NCBI GenBank assembly: GCA_963798775.1
Contig: CAWCUK010000006.1
Span: 109,218 to 173,217, forward strand
DNA from: CAWCUK01 sp963798775
GTDB lineage: Bacteria; Bacteroidota; Ignavibacteria; Ignavibacteriales; Ignavibacteriaceae
DNA length: 64,000 nt
Direction: 5' to 3'
Position 1 is the first letter of the stretch, and the number at the start of each line of letters is the position of its first letter. The translations under genes and the position numbers were made by a program. The notes under the pieces were generated by a model. That model saw only the letters and a program-made list of their open reading frames with translations. It was not told where the DNA came from and searched no databases. Positions 1 to 8,153 of the stretch are shown piece by piece.

Positions 1-1249
1 TTCAAATGTAACTAATATTGTTAATAATAAAATTACTATACTAGCCACGGCAAATACAGCCCCCGGTGATTATGGAATTACCGGAATTGAAGCCGGTTCT
101 AAAGGAATATATAATATTAATAACAATATGATCTCCGGTTTCAATGCGACCGCTTCAGCCGCTAATCCTAGTACTAAACTTATCGGAATTCGTTGTGCGT
201 CCGCCGCGGTTACCGCAAATATTTATTTTAATTCGATTTATATGCCTGATTTAGCTATTGATCCGGGAACGGGAAGTATCTTATATGCGGGTGCTTATAT
301 TTCAAACGGAACAGTTAATTTTAGAAATAATATTATAGTTTCTGATGAAAAAGATTTTGCTTCGTATAATATTTATCGTTCAGGCACAAACGGTACTTTA
401 ATATCTGATTATAATGATTTGTATGTTTCTAATGAAACAAACGGAGTAGTGGGATATTGGAATAATGCCGATACAAAAACTTTAGCTGATTGGATCGCGG
501 CAGCTTCACTAGATTCAAACAGTCTAAACGCTGATCCCGGTTTTGTGTCTGTGGATGATTTACATCTTTCCGCGACTACTTCTCCTGTTGTAGGAAACGG
601 AATAGAAATTCCCGGATATACATTAGATATAGACGGAGAAAATAGAGATGAAACTCCTGAAATGGGTGCCGATGAATTCGAAGGAATAATTCCTGTGGAG
701 TTAGTTTCGTTCAATGCCGGTATTGTTGATAATTCCGTAATTTTAAACTGGTCAACAGCTACGGAAACAAATAATAAAGGCTTTGAAGTTGAAAGAAAAT
801 CAGAAAGTAAATGGTTGAAAATTGGTTTTGTTAGTGGTAATGGTACAACCACCGAAAAGCAATTCTATTCTTTTAAAGATGAAAATATTACTGCTAACGG
901 AAATATTATTTACCGCTTAAAACAAATTGATTTGGACGGCACTTTTAAATATTCCAATGAAACAGAAGTTGAACTTCTTTCACCGGATAAATTTGAGTTG
1001 AGCCAGAATTATCCGAATCCGTTTAATCCGGCTACAACTATTAATTTTTCAGTACCAACTGAATCAAAGGTAAGACTGGATGTATTTTCAGTTACCGGCG
1101 AACTTGTTACTACATTAATGAATGAAGTAAAAGAAGCAGGCTCTTATAATATCCGGTTTAACGCTTCAACATTAGCAAGCGGAACTTATATTTATAGGTT
1201 AACGGCCGGAAGCTTTGTGGTTTCTAAAAAAATGTTATTAATGAAATAA
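1..1249 (+). CDS. T9SS-sorted surface protein, 3' part only
   Basis: The reading frame is already open at base 2, so this is the C-terminal part of a larger protein; an ATG at 128 is only an internal Met. The visible part begins with Asn-rich strands typical of a right-handed parallel beta-helix (NNKI, NNNMISGF, RNNIIVS). It then has the GADEF closing motif of choice-of-anchor Q-type proteins, a fibronectin-like segment (VELVSF, STATETNNKGFEVER) and a C-terminal T9SS sorting domain (NYPNPFNPATTINF, ending KKMLLMK). By family knowledge such proteins cross the outer membrane by T9SS and are surface-attached or released. The ligand or substrate is unknown. A strong terminator follows the stop codon. 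Confidence 0.85.
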   Translation, partial: SNVTNIVNNKITILATANTAPGDYGITGIEAGSKGIYNINNNMISGFNATASAANPSTKLIGIRCASAAVTANIYFNSIYMPDLAIDPGTGSILYAGAYISNGTVNFRNNIIVSDEKDFASYNIYRSGTNGTLISDYNDLYVSNETNGVVGYWNNADTKTLADWIAAASLDSNSLNADPGFVSVDDLHLSATTSPVVGNGIEIPGYTLDIDGENRDETPEMGADEFEGIIPVELVSFNAGIVDNSVILNWSTATETNNKGFEVERKSESKWLKIGFVSGNGTTTEKQFYSFKDENITANGNIIYRLKQIDLDGTFKYSNETEVELLSPDKFELSQNYPNPFNPATTINFSVPTESKVRLDVFSVTGELVTTLMNEVKEAGSYNIRFNASTLASGTYIYRLTAGSFVVSKKMLLMK

Positions 1250-1270
1250 TATATTGCAATAATTGGTTTT

Positions 1271-1300
1271 GCCGCCTCTAGTTATGAGGCGGCTTTTTTT
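1271..1300 (+). terminator. Rho-independent terminator
   Basis: A perfect 8-bp stem (GCCGCCTC at 1271-1278 with GAGGCGGC at 1286-1293) and a 7-base loop are followed by seven T residues, about 20 bases after the stop of the first gene. Confidence 0.9.
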
Positions 1301-1375
1301 ATAGTTTCCATTATTGCATTAATAATTTTATTATATTAGAGAGATTAAATTCTAACTGCCTTAGAGGATCTTCGG

Positions 1376-2722
1376 ATGTTTTACAAATTTTTCCTTTTTA
1401 TTTTGTTTAGTACAACTGTTTCTTTCTGCCAGACATACCCGGATCAATTTTATTCATATGAGAATGATAGTCTTATTGCCCGTATTGAAAGTATGGGCGG
1501 AACGGAAGTAAGTCCGGACGGAAAAAGTATTATTCTTTCGGAAGGATACACAAACGGAACTGTTATTTTTAAAATAGACTCTTCTGAATATCCTTTTAAT
1601 CGTGGGCTGCCTTCGTGGAACGGACATATTCCTAACGATAACAGCAGTTTCAAAGTAGTAATGAGATATTACACAAATAGCTGGTCTCCCTGGCTTACCG
1701 TCGGTTTTTGGAAATCGAATCTTTGGTCTTCATACGGTACCACGAAATATACCGGAGGCAAAATAGACTATGATAACGCCGTACTGGATGTTTATTGCCG
1801 CAAATGGCAATATCAAGTTTTAATGAAAAGAACCAGTGCCGGCGAACCTTCACCTAGATTAAATAAATTAAGCTTTTTCGTAAGCGATCAAAGAACTACC
1901 GATAATACTGATATTTCTTCAATAGTAAACGATAAGCCGGAAGCTATTTTTGTTACTACACATCATTATTATCAATACGCTCTCGATCCTGGAATAGGCG
2001 GTAATATATGCTCTCCCACTTCTGTTTCCATGGTTTTGAAAAGCTATAATATTGATGTGGATCCGCTTCAATTCGCAAAAGATAATTATGATCCCTACTG
2101 GGGAATATTCGGCATTTGGCCGCGAGCTGTTCAGAATGCGGCAGAATATAATTTAAAAGGAGAAGTTAATCGTTACCGTACCTGGAGCAAAGCGCGCAAA
2201 GTTCTCGCGGACGGAGGTAGAATTGTTATGTCCGTTGGTCTTCCTTTGTATAGCGGCCATCTTATTATGCTTGCGGGGTTCGATTCGCACGGAAATCCTT
2301 TAGTACATGATCCGGCTAGATCAGATGGGTATGGATATAAGTTTAATAAAACTTCTCTTTCGCAATCTTGGTTTTTGAAAGGTGGGGTTGCCTATACTTT
2401 TTTTCCTGATGATACAACAAGTATAACCGGTGTTAATGAATATGTAAAAACACGAGCAGGAGATTATAATAAATTTTTAATTTATCCAAATCCGTTTAAT
2501 CCACAAACAAATATTTCGTTTGAGACAGCTTCAAGAAATTATACCGAAATAAAAGTTTATGATATTTCCGGCAGGGAAGTGGAAACTATATTTAAAAATT
2601 ATTTGGAACCCGGTTCTTATAAGTTTAATTGGGATGCGTCAAGTAAACCTTCCGGTATGTATTTTATTAGAGTAGCAAGCGGCAATTTTAATAAAATAAT
2701 TAAGGCTGTGCTGCTTAAATAG
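1376..2722 (+). CDS. Secreted C39-like cysteine peptidase with T9SS tail
   Basis: The 448-residue protein has an N-terminal signal peptide (about residues 1-18, ending SFCQ). A central papain-like C39_2 domain has the candidate catalytic Cys at about residue 212 (GGNICSPTS), His at about 295 (SGHLIML) and Asp at about 312 (LVHDPA). The last 80 residues form a T9SS sorting domain (YPNPFNPQTNISF). The N-terminal 180 residues are beta-rich and not recognised. The triad order Cys-His-Asp fits a peptidase that could act on extracellular peptides or peptidoglycan stems. Activity is inferred from motifs only. It is monocistronic, behind the terminator of the previous gene. Confidence 0.8.
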   Translation: MFYKFFLFILFSTTVSFCQTYPDQFYSYENDSLIARIESMGGTEVSPDGKSIILSEGYTNGTVIFKIDSSEYPFNRGLPSWNGHIPNDNSSFKVVMRYYTNSWSPWLTVGFWKSNLWSSYGTTKYTGGKIDYDNAVLDVYCRKWQYQVLMKRTSAGEPSPRLNKLSFFVSDQRTTDNTDISSIVNDKPEAIFVTTHHYYQYALDPGIGGNICSPTSVSMVLKSYNIDVDPLQFAKDNYDPYWGIFGIWPRAVQNAAEYNLKGEVNRYRTWSKARKVLADGGRIVMSVGLPLYSGHLIMLAGFDSHGNPLVHDPARSDGYGYKFNKTSLSQSWFLKGGVAYTFFPDDTTSITGVNEYVKTRAGDYNKFLIYPNPFNPQTNISFETASRNYTEIKVYDISGREVETIFKNYLEPGSYKFNWDASSKPSGMYFIRVASGNFNKIIKAVLLK

Positions 2723-2978
2723 ATGGTTTGGTTTAATTTTTAGAACAAATTTGCGGCGACTCTTTTTTAATGAATTAGCAGAAAAGGATATTTCCCCAAC
2801 CGATCTTTTGGGAAATTTAAATAGTTTTTCTTCTACAATTGGATATATATTTTTTATTTACTTCTTTTTTCGCTTAGACTTTTCTACTTTAACCAAATGT
2901 AACGGCCGATCAATTTAAAATTAAAAACCTTTGTTTTTTAATTTTTATTATTTAAATATGCGATTCAAAAAGTAGAAA

Positions 2979-3632
2979 ATGAAAGATATGAAAGAAAATA
3001 AATTATTAAAAATTGCGTTTATTCTAAGCATAATAACAATTGTTTATAATCTTTTTGAAGGCGGTGTTTCAATATATTTCGGTTTTGGTGATGACGCGCT
3101 TTCCCTGCTTGGATTCGGAGTGGATAGTTTTGTAGAGGTTATTAGCGGTATCGGCATCGCTCATATGATTATTAGAATGAGAAAAAATTCTATAGAAAAA
3201 AGAGATGAATTTGAACGAACCGCGCTCAGAATTACCGGTTTTAGTTTTTATTTATTAACAGCGGGACTTACTGCCGGTGCGGTTTTAAATTTAATTGAGG
3301 GAACTAAACCCGAAACTACTCTTGCAGGAATTATTATTTCTTTAATTTCAATCGGCACAATGTATTTTTTAATGAACTACAAGTTAAAAATCGGCAGACA
3401 ATTAAAATCCGACGCGATAATAGCAGACGCAAACTGCACTAAAACATGTTTTAATTTATCCATTATTCTTCTTGCGGCCAGCGGGCTTTATGAACTTTTC
3501 CATCTTGGTTTTTTTGATATTATCGGATCTCTCGGCATTGCGTATTATTCATTTAAGGAAGGTAAAGAATCTTTTGAAAAAGCGAAAAGTAATAATCTTT
3601 CATGCTGTTGTGATGATTCTTGCGCAAAGTAA
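2979..3632 (+). CDS. CDF-like cation transporter with Cys-rich tail
   Basis: The 217-residue protein has about five to six hydrophobic segments resembling the transmembrane domain of cation diffusion facilitators. An acidic pair in the second helix region (LGFGVDSFVE) and a later SDAIIADANC stretch occupy the usual metal-site positions. The usual His residues are absent; Cys is found nearby (ANCTKTC). The large cytosolic domain of classical CDF proteins is missing and replaced by a short tail rich in Cys and Asp (SCCCDDSCAK). It is therefore probably an inner-membrane efflux or sensing protein for a thiophilic metal. The metal cannot be named. No metal regulator is adjacent. Confidence 0.6.
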   Translation: MKDMKENKLLKIAFILSIITIVYNLFEGGVSIYFGFGDDALSLLGFGVDSFVEVISGIGIAHMIIRMRKNSIEKRDEFERTALRITGFSFYLLTAGLTAGAVLNLIEGTKPETTLAGIIISLISIGTMYFLMNYKLKIGRQLKSDAIIADANCTKTCFNLSIILLAASGLYELFHLGFFDIIGSLGIAYYSFKEGKESFEKAKSNNLSCCCDDSCAK

Positions 3633-3725
3633 AAAAAGATTAATAAATGTTGTATAGTAAATTTCTTTATACTGTATAAAATTAATACTCCTCATTCATT
3701 TTTAAAATTTTGGAAAAGGATAATT

Positions 3726-4496
3726 ATGAAGAAATATTTTTCAATATTAGTTTTATTTTATTCCTCAATTTGTTTCCCACAGACCAAAATAGTTACTCCC
3801 ATCCCGGAAAATAGTAAACAGATGATTTTAGTTGTCACCGATTCTGTTGAATCAACAAGCGGAAATTTAATTTATTTTGAACGACAAAATAGCGAGAGTT
3901 CTTGGGATAAAAAAAATGAATCTATCCCGGTAGTAATTGGTAGAAGCGGTCTTGGCTGGGGCAGAGGATTAAATCCTATTGATTCCTCCAAAATACCGTT
4001 AAAAAAAGAAGGTGATGGCAGAAGTCCGGCGGGAGTTTTTGCATTAGGCTCAGCTTTTGGTTATGCTGAATCAGAAGAAATGGCAGGCTTAAAAATACCT
4101 TATATTCATGTTACAAAACCATGTGAATGTGTAGATGATGTTCATTCAGCGCATTATAACCAAGTTGTATTTAAAGATGAAGTTAAAAATGTTGATTGGA
4201 ATTCATCCGAGAAAATGTTTTTTGTAGGAGTCTGGTATGAGCAGGGAATTATAGTAAAACAAAATAATGATCCGGTTATAGATGGTGCGGGCTCTTGTAT
4301 TTTTCTTCATAATTGGGCAGAGCCTAATGAAACCACTGCCGGCTGTACGGCAATGAAACCTTCAAATTTAAAAAAAATAATATGGTGGTTAGATTCCTCA
4401 TCAAACCCGGTACTGGTTCAACTTACAAAAAAATTATATGATGATTATAAACAGCTCTGGCAACTGCCCAACTTGAACGAAAAAATTATTCAATAA
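3726..4496 (+). CDS. L,D-transpeptidase family protein (YkuD-like)
   Basis: The 256-residue protein has a signal peptide (about residues 1-19, ending CFPQT). A YkuD-type domain follows, with GDGRSPAGVFALG near residues 98-110 and the catalytic signature split as FLHNW and TTAGCTAM, the Cys at about residue 207. Family members make 3-3 peptidoglycan cross-links or attach lipoproteins in the periplasm. The variant with AGC rather than HGC at the nucleophile is common in large secreted homologues whose role is less clear. An AAGGATAATT ribosome site precedes the ATG. The neighbours do not form an operon with it. Confidence 0.75.
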   Translation: MKKYFSILVLFYSSICFPQTKIVTPIPENSKQMILVVTDSVESTSGNLIYFERQNSESSWDKKNESIPVVIGRSGLGWGRGLNPIDSSKIPLKKEGDGRSPAGVFALGSAFGYAESEEMAGLKIPYIHVTKPCECVDDVHSAHYNQVVFKDEVKNVDWNSSEKMFFVGVWYEQGIIVKQNNDPVIDGAGSCIFLHNWAEPNETTAGCTAMKPSNLKKIIWWLDSSSNPVLVQLTKKLYDDYKQLWQLPNLNEKIIQ

Positions 4497-4615
4497 AACG
4501 GAAGAAGTGAATAATCATTTATATAATGTAAGCCGAGGAAATTTTAAGAAAGAAAAGCTTTATATATTATGAGATTTTAGGAATGCAAGAGAAAAGTGTA
4601 TTAATAAAATTTAAG

Positions 4616-4701
4616 TACCGAAGGCCGGACTCGAACCGGCACATGGTTTAAGCCATACTGGATTTTGAGTCCAGCGCGTCTACCAATTCCGCCACTTCGG
4701 C
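4616..4701 (-). tRNA. tRNA-Leu (CAA)
   Basis: The reverse strand folds as an 86-base class II tRNA. The acceptor GCCGAAG pairs with CTTCGGT (one G-U at position 1-72). The anticodon loop CTCAAAA gives anticodon CAA. A long variable arm and a GGTTCGAGTCC T-loop are present. CCA is not encoded. Confidence 0.95.
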
Positions 4702-4787
4702 ATCTCAAACAATAAAAATTTAAGCTTCAATATTATATTAAAAAGACATCAGTTTCAAGTTCTAAAAATAAAAAAGGTCGATAATTT

Positions 4788-6512
4788 TTAGCCTTTTTGA
4801 GTTTTTGCAATTTTAGCCCAAGAATCTCTCAATGGAACGGTTCTATTAAAAACTAAAGCCCCGTTTTTACTTTTCTCACAATCTACACAAAAATAACCTA
4901 AGCGTTCAAACTGAAACTTGTCCATTGGTTTAGCATCGGCTAAACCTGGTTCCAATTTACAATTTTCTAAAATTTCTAATGAACTGGGATTTAGGAAAGT
5001 TTTAAAATCAACACTTTTATCTCCTGTAGGATCTTCATCTGTAAATAATCTTTCGTACAGCCGAACCTCTGCACTAATAGCATGTTTAGCCGAGACCCAA
5101 TGAATTGTTCCTTTTACTTTTTTCCCGCTGTTATCGGAACCGCTTTTTGTTTCAGGATAATAGATACAATGAATTTCTTTAATCTCACCGTTTTCCTCTT
5201 TTACAACATCTGTGCATTTTATTATATACGCGTAACGAAGACGAACTTCGCCGCCGGGAACTAATCTAAAGAATTTCTTCGGCGGATTTTCCATAAAATC
5301 ATCTTGTTCAATAAAAATCTCGCGTCCGAAGGGTACTTTTCGGCTGCCCATAGTTGAATCTTCAGGATTATTTACGGCTTCCAGTTCTTCTATTTTACCT
5401 TCCGGATAATTATCTATTATCAGTTTTATTGGCCGGAGTACCGCCATTACTCTTTGTGCTTTTTTATTTAAATCTTCACGTATACTGTGCTCAAGTAACG
5501 CAACATCTATTACGCCGTCACGTTTTGCTACTCCTACTTTTTCAGAAAAATTTCTAATTGATTCAGGAGTATAACCGCGTCTTCTTAAACCCGAAATGGT
5601 CGGCATTCTAGGATCATTCCACCCTTTTACATACCCGCCTTCAACAAGTTCTAAAAGCTTTCGCTTACTCATAATTGTATAATTTAAATTTAAACGAGCA
5701 AATTCTATCTGCTGAGGGTGATGAATTTCTAGTTCGTTAACAAACCAATCGTATAAAGGGCGATGATTTTCAAATTCTAAAGTACAAATTGAGTGAGTGA
5801 TTTTTTCTATGGAATCTGATTGGCCATGAGCCCAATCGTACATTGGATAAATACACCATTTATCGCCGGTTCGATGATGATTCGCGTGGCGAATTCTATA
5901 CATAATAGGATCACGCATATTCATGTTTGGCGAATTCATATCTATTTTTGCTCTTAAAACATGTTCGCCGTCTTTGAATTCTCCGTTTTTCATTTTCTCA
6001 AAAAGATCGAGATTTTCTTCTATTGAGCGGTTTCTATATTTACTTTCTTTTCCGGGCTCTGTGGGTGTTCCTCTATATTCTTTAATTTCCTCCAGACTCA
6101 TAGAATCGACATAAGCTTTACCTTTTTTTATAAGTTTAACCGCGTATTCATAAAGCTGATCAAAATAATCGGAAGCATAATATTCGCGGTTTCCCCAATT
6201 AAAACCAAGCCACTTAATATCTTCCTTTATAGAATCAACATATTCAACATCTTCTTTTGTAGGATTTGTATCATCAAAACGAAGATTGCATAAACCACCG
6301 AATTCTTCCGCGATTCCAAAATTAAGGCAGATCGATTTAGCATGTCCTATATGCAGATATCCATTCGGTTCCGGAGGAAAACGAGTATGGACATGCTTTT
6401 TATATTTATCCGTCCTTATATCTTCTACAACAATATCTTTAACAAAATTAGAATTTTTAGGTTCAGGTTTTGTTTCCAATTCTTCTTTACTTTTTTCGGT
6501 CATGTTTTCCAT
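4788..6512 (-). CDS. glnS: Glutaminyl-tRNA synthetase
   Basis: The protein has 574 residues (E. coli GlnRS 554) and attaches glutamine to tRNA-Gln in the cytoplasm. The class I signature HIGH is in PPEPNGYLHIGHAKS near residue 50 and the KMSKS-like loop is MSKRK. The GlnRS-specific segment WNDPRMPTISGLRRRG follows, and the C-terminal anticodon-binding beta barrels are present. It lies 53 bases downstream of gltX on the same strand, so co-transcription is likely. Having glnS means tRNA-Gln does not have to be charged through the Glu-tRNA amidotransferase route. An internal Met at residue 4 is an alternative start. Confidence 0.95.
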   Translation of the reverse strand: MENMTEKSKEELETKPEPKNSNFVKDIVVEDIRTDKYKKHVHTRFPPEPNGYLHIGHAKSICLNFGIAEEFGGLCNLRFDDTNPTKEDVEYVDSIKEDIKWLGFNWGNREYYASDYFDQLYEYAVKLIKKGKAYVDSMSLEEIKEYRGTPTEPGKESKYRNRSIEENLDLFEKMKNGEFKDGEHVLRAKIDMNSPNMNMRDPIMYRIRHANHHRTGDKWCIYPMYDWAHGQSDSIEKITHSICTLEFENHRPLYDWFVNELEIHHPQQIEFARLNLNYTIMSKRKLLELVEGGYVKGWNDPRMPTISGLRRRGYTPESIRNFSEKVGVAKRDGVIDVALLEHSIREDLNKKAQRVMAVLRPIKLIIDNYPEGKIEELEAVNNPEDSTMGSRKVPFGREIFIEQDDFMENPPKKFFRLVPGGEVRLRYAYIIKCTDVVKEENGEIKEIHCIYYPETKSGSDNSGKKVKGTIHWVSAKHAISAEVRLYERLFTDEDPTGDKSVDFKTFLNPSSLEILENCKLEPGLADAKPMDKFQFERLGYFCVDCEKSKNGALVFNRTVPLRDSWAKIAKTQKG

Positions 6513-6565
6513 TTAATCTCTCTTTTTCAAAAATTCTATTTTGTAAATTAAAATAAAAATAATTT

Positions 6566-8029
6566 TTATGAAACCGGTTTTATTTTATCTAACGCAATAT
6601 TTATTCTTTCTAATACTTCTTCTTTTCCTAAAATAAAAAGCAGATCATAAACACCGGGTCCGATGCCGGAACCGGAAACCGCCAGCCGAGCGGCGTGAAT
6701 TAATTTTCCCGCGCCAATATTTAATTCTTCAGCCGTTTGTTTCAGCGCAGTTTCATAATCGTGCTTGCCAGGATTTTCCAGTTTAGAAAATTCTTCCGCT
6801 AACTTTTTTAGCTGAGCGGCAGTTTCTTCTTTCCATCTTTTCTTAATTACATTCTCTTCATACGTTTCCGGTTTTTGATAAAAGTAAGTACAATTGTATA
6901 TAAATTCTCTTACGAATGAAACTCTTTCTTTCATAGCTTCAATAATATTAATCAGATACTGATCCGAAAAATTAGTGTTCTTAAATTCGGATTTTTGCAG
7001 TTCATCCCGGAATAAATTTAAAACTTCTAACGTGGGTTTACTTCTAAGATGTTCCGCGTTAAGCCAATTTAGTTTTTCGATATTAAAAATGGCTCCGGCT
7101 TTATTAACACGATCTAAAGTAAAACTATCAATCAACTCATTCATTTGATAAAATTCTTTATCGTCTCCGGCATTCCAGCCAAGCAAAGCCACAAAATTAA
7201 TAAGGGCTTCTTTTAGAAAACCTTTTTCTTTATAATCCTCAACCGCAACATCTCCCTGCCTTTTACTAAGTTTTGACCTGTCGGCGTTAAGAAGAAGAGG
7301 GAGGTGAGCAAATTCCGGTTTTTCCCAACCGAAGAAATCATACAATAAAATATGTTTGGGAGTAGAAGGAAGCCATTCTTCACCCCGAATTACGTGTGTT
7401 ATTTTCATGCAATGATCATCAACAACGTTAGCCAAATGGTAGGTGGGAAATCCGTCGCTTTTAATTAAAATTTGATCATCTAAAATATTACTGCTGAATT
7501 CCACATTGCCGCGTACAACATCATTAAATGAAATATTTTGATCCGGTTCAATGTTCATACGAATTACATAAGGCGAATCGTTTTTTAGTTTCTGCTGAAT
7601 TTCGTTACCGGAGAGATTTAAACAATGTTTATCGTATCTTGGCTGCAGCCCTTCTTTCTGCTGTTTCTCACGTAAATCGGAAAGTCTTTCGGATGAACAA
7701 AAGCAGTAATACGCTTTTTTATCTTTAAGCAGCTTCTCAGTTTCACGCTTATAAATATCTAATCTTTCCGACTGCATGTACGGCCCAAATTCACCCTCTT
7801 TACCGGGACCTTCATCAAAATTTAAACCTACCCATTTTAGAGTGTTTATTAAATTTTCTACGGCGCCTTCAACAAATCTATTTCTGTCGGTATCTTCTAC
7901 TCTTAAAACAAAAGTGCCGCTATTATGTTTTGCGAATAAATAATTATAAAGAGCTGTACGCAGACCGCCAACATGCAGATAGCCTGTCGGACTCGGTGCA
8001 AAACGTACTCTTGGTGTTTCATTTATCAT
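6566..8029 (-). CDS. gltX: Glutamyl-tRNA synthetase
   Basis: The 487-residue class I aminoacyl-tRNA synthetase charges tRNA-Glu with glutamate. The HIGH-type motif is in APSPTGYLHVGG near residue 10 and the KMSKS-type loop is in DRSKLSKRQGDV. The catalytic domain is followed by the helical anticodon-binding domain found in discriminating bacterial GluRS. The length matches the family. It is the first gene of a probable gltX-glnS pair; the hybrid kinase gene upstream is on the same strand but 124 bases away. Confidence 0.96.
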   Translation of the reverse strand: MINETPRVRFAPSPTGYLHVGGLRTALYNYLFAKHNSGTFVLRVEDTDRNRFVEGAVENLINTLKWVGLNFDEGPGKEGEFGPYMQSERLDIYKRETEKLLKDKKAYYCFCSSERLSDLREKQQKEGLQPRYDKHCLNLSGNEIQQKLKNDSPYVIRMNIEPDQNISFNDVVRGNVEFSSNILDDQILIKSDGFPTYHLANVVDDHCMKITHVIRGEEWLPSTPKHILLYDFFGWEKPEFAHLPLLLNADRSKLSKRQGDVAVEDYKEKGFLKEALINFVALLGWNAGDDKEFYQMNELIDSFTLDRVNKAGAIFNIEKLNWLNAEHLRSKPTLEVLNLFRDELQKSEFKNTNFSDQYLINIIEAMKERVSFVREFIYNCTYFYQKPETYEENVIKKRWKEETAAQLKKLAEEFSKLENPGKHDYETALKQTAEELNIGAGKLIHAARLAVSGSGIGPGVYDLLFILGKEEVLERINIALDKIKPVS

Positions 8030-8153
8030 AATTAAAAATCTCTCTTTTCATGAAAATAATTGAAAAAATAAAGAGAATTTAAGTTCGTCTTTATAAGATG
8101 GATAAAACTAAGGCGAGATTGAAAGATAAAAACACACTATTTCTAAGCTAAAA

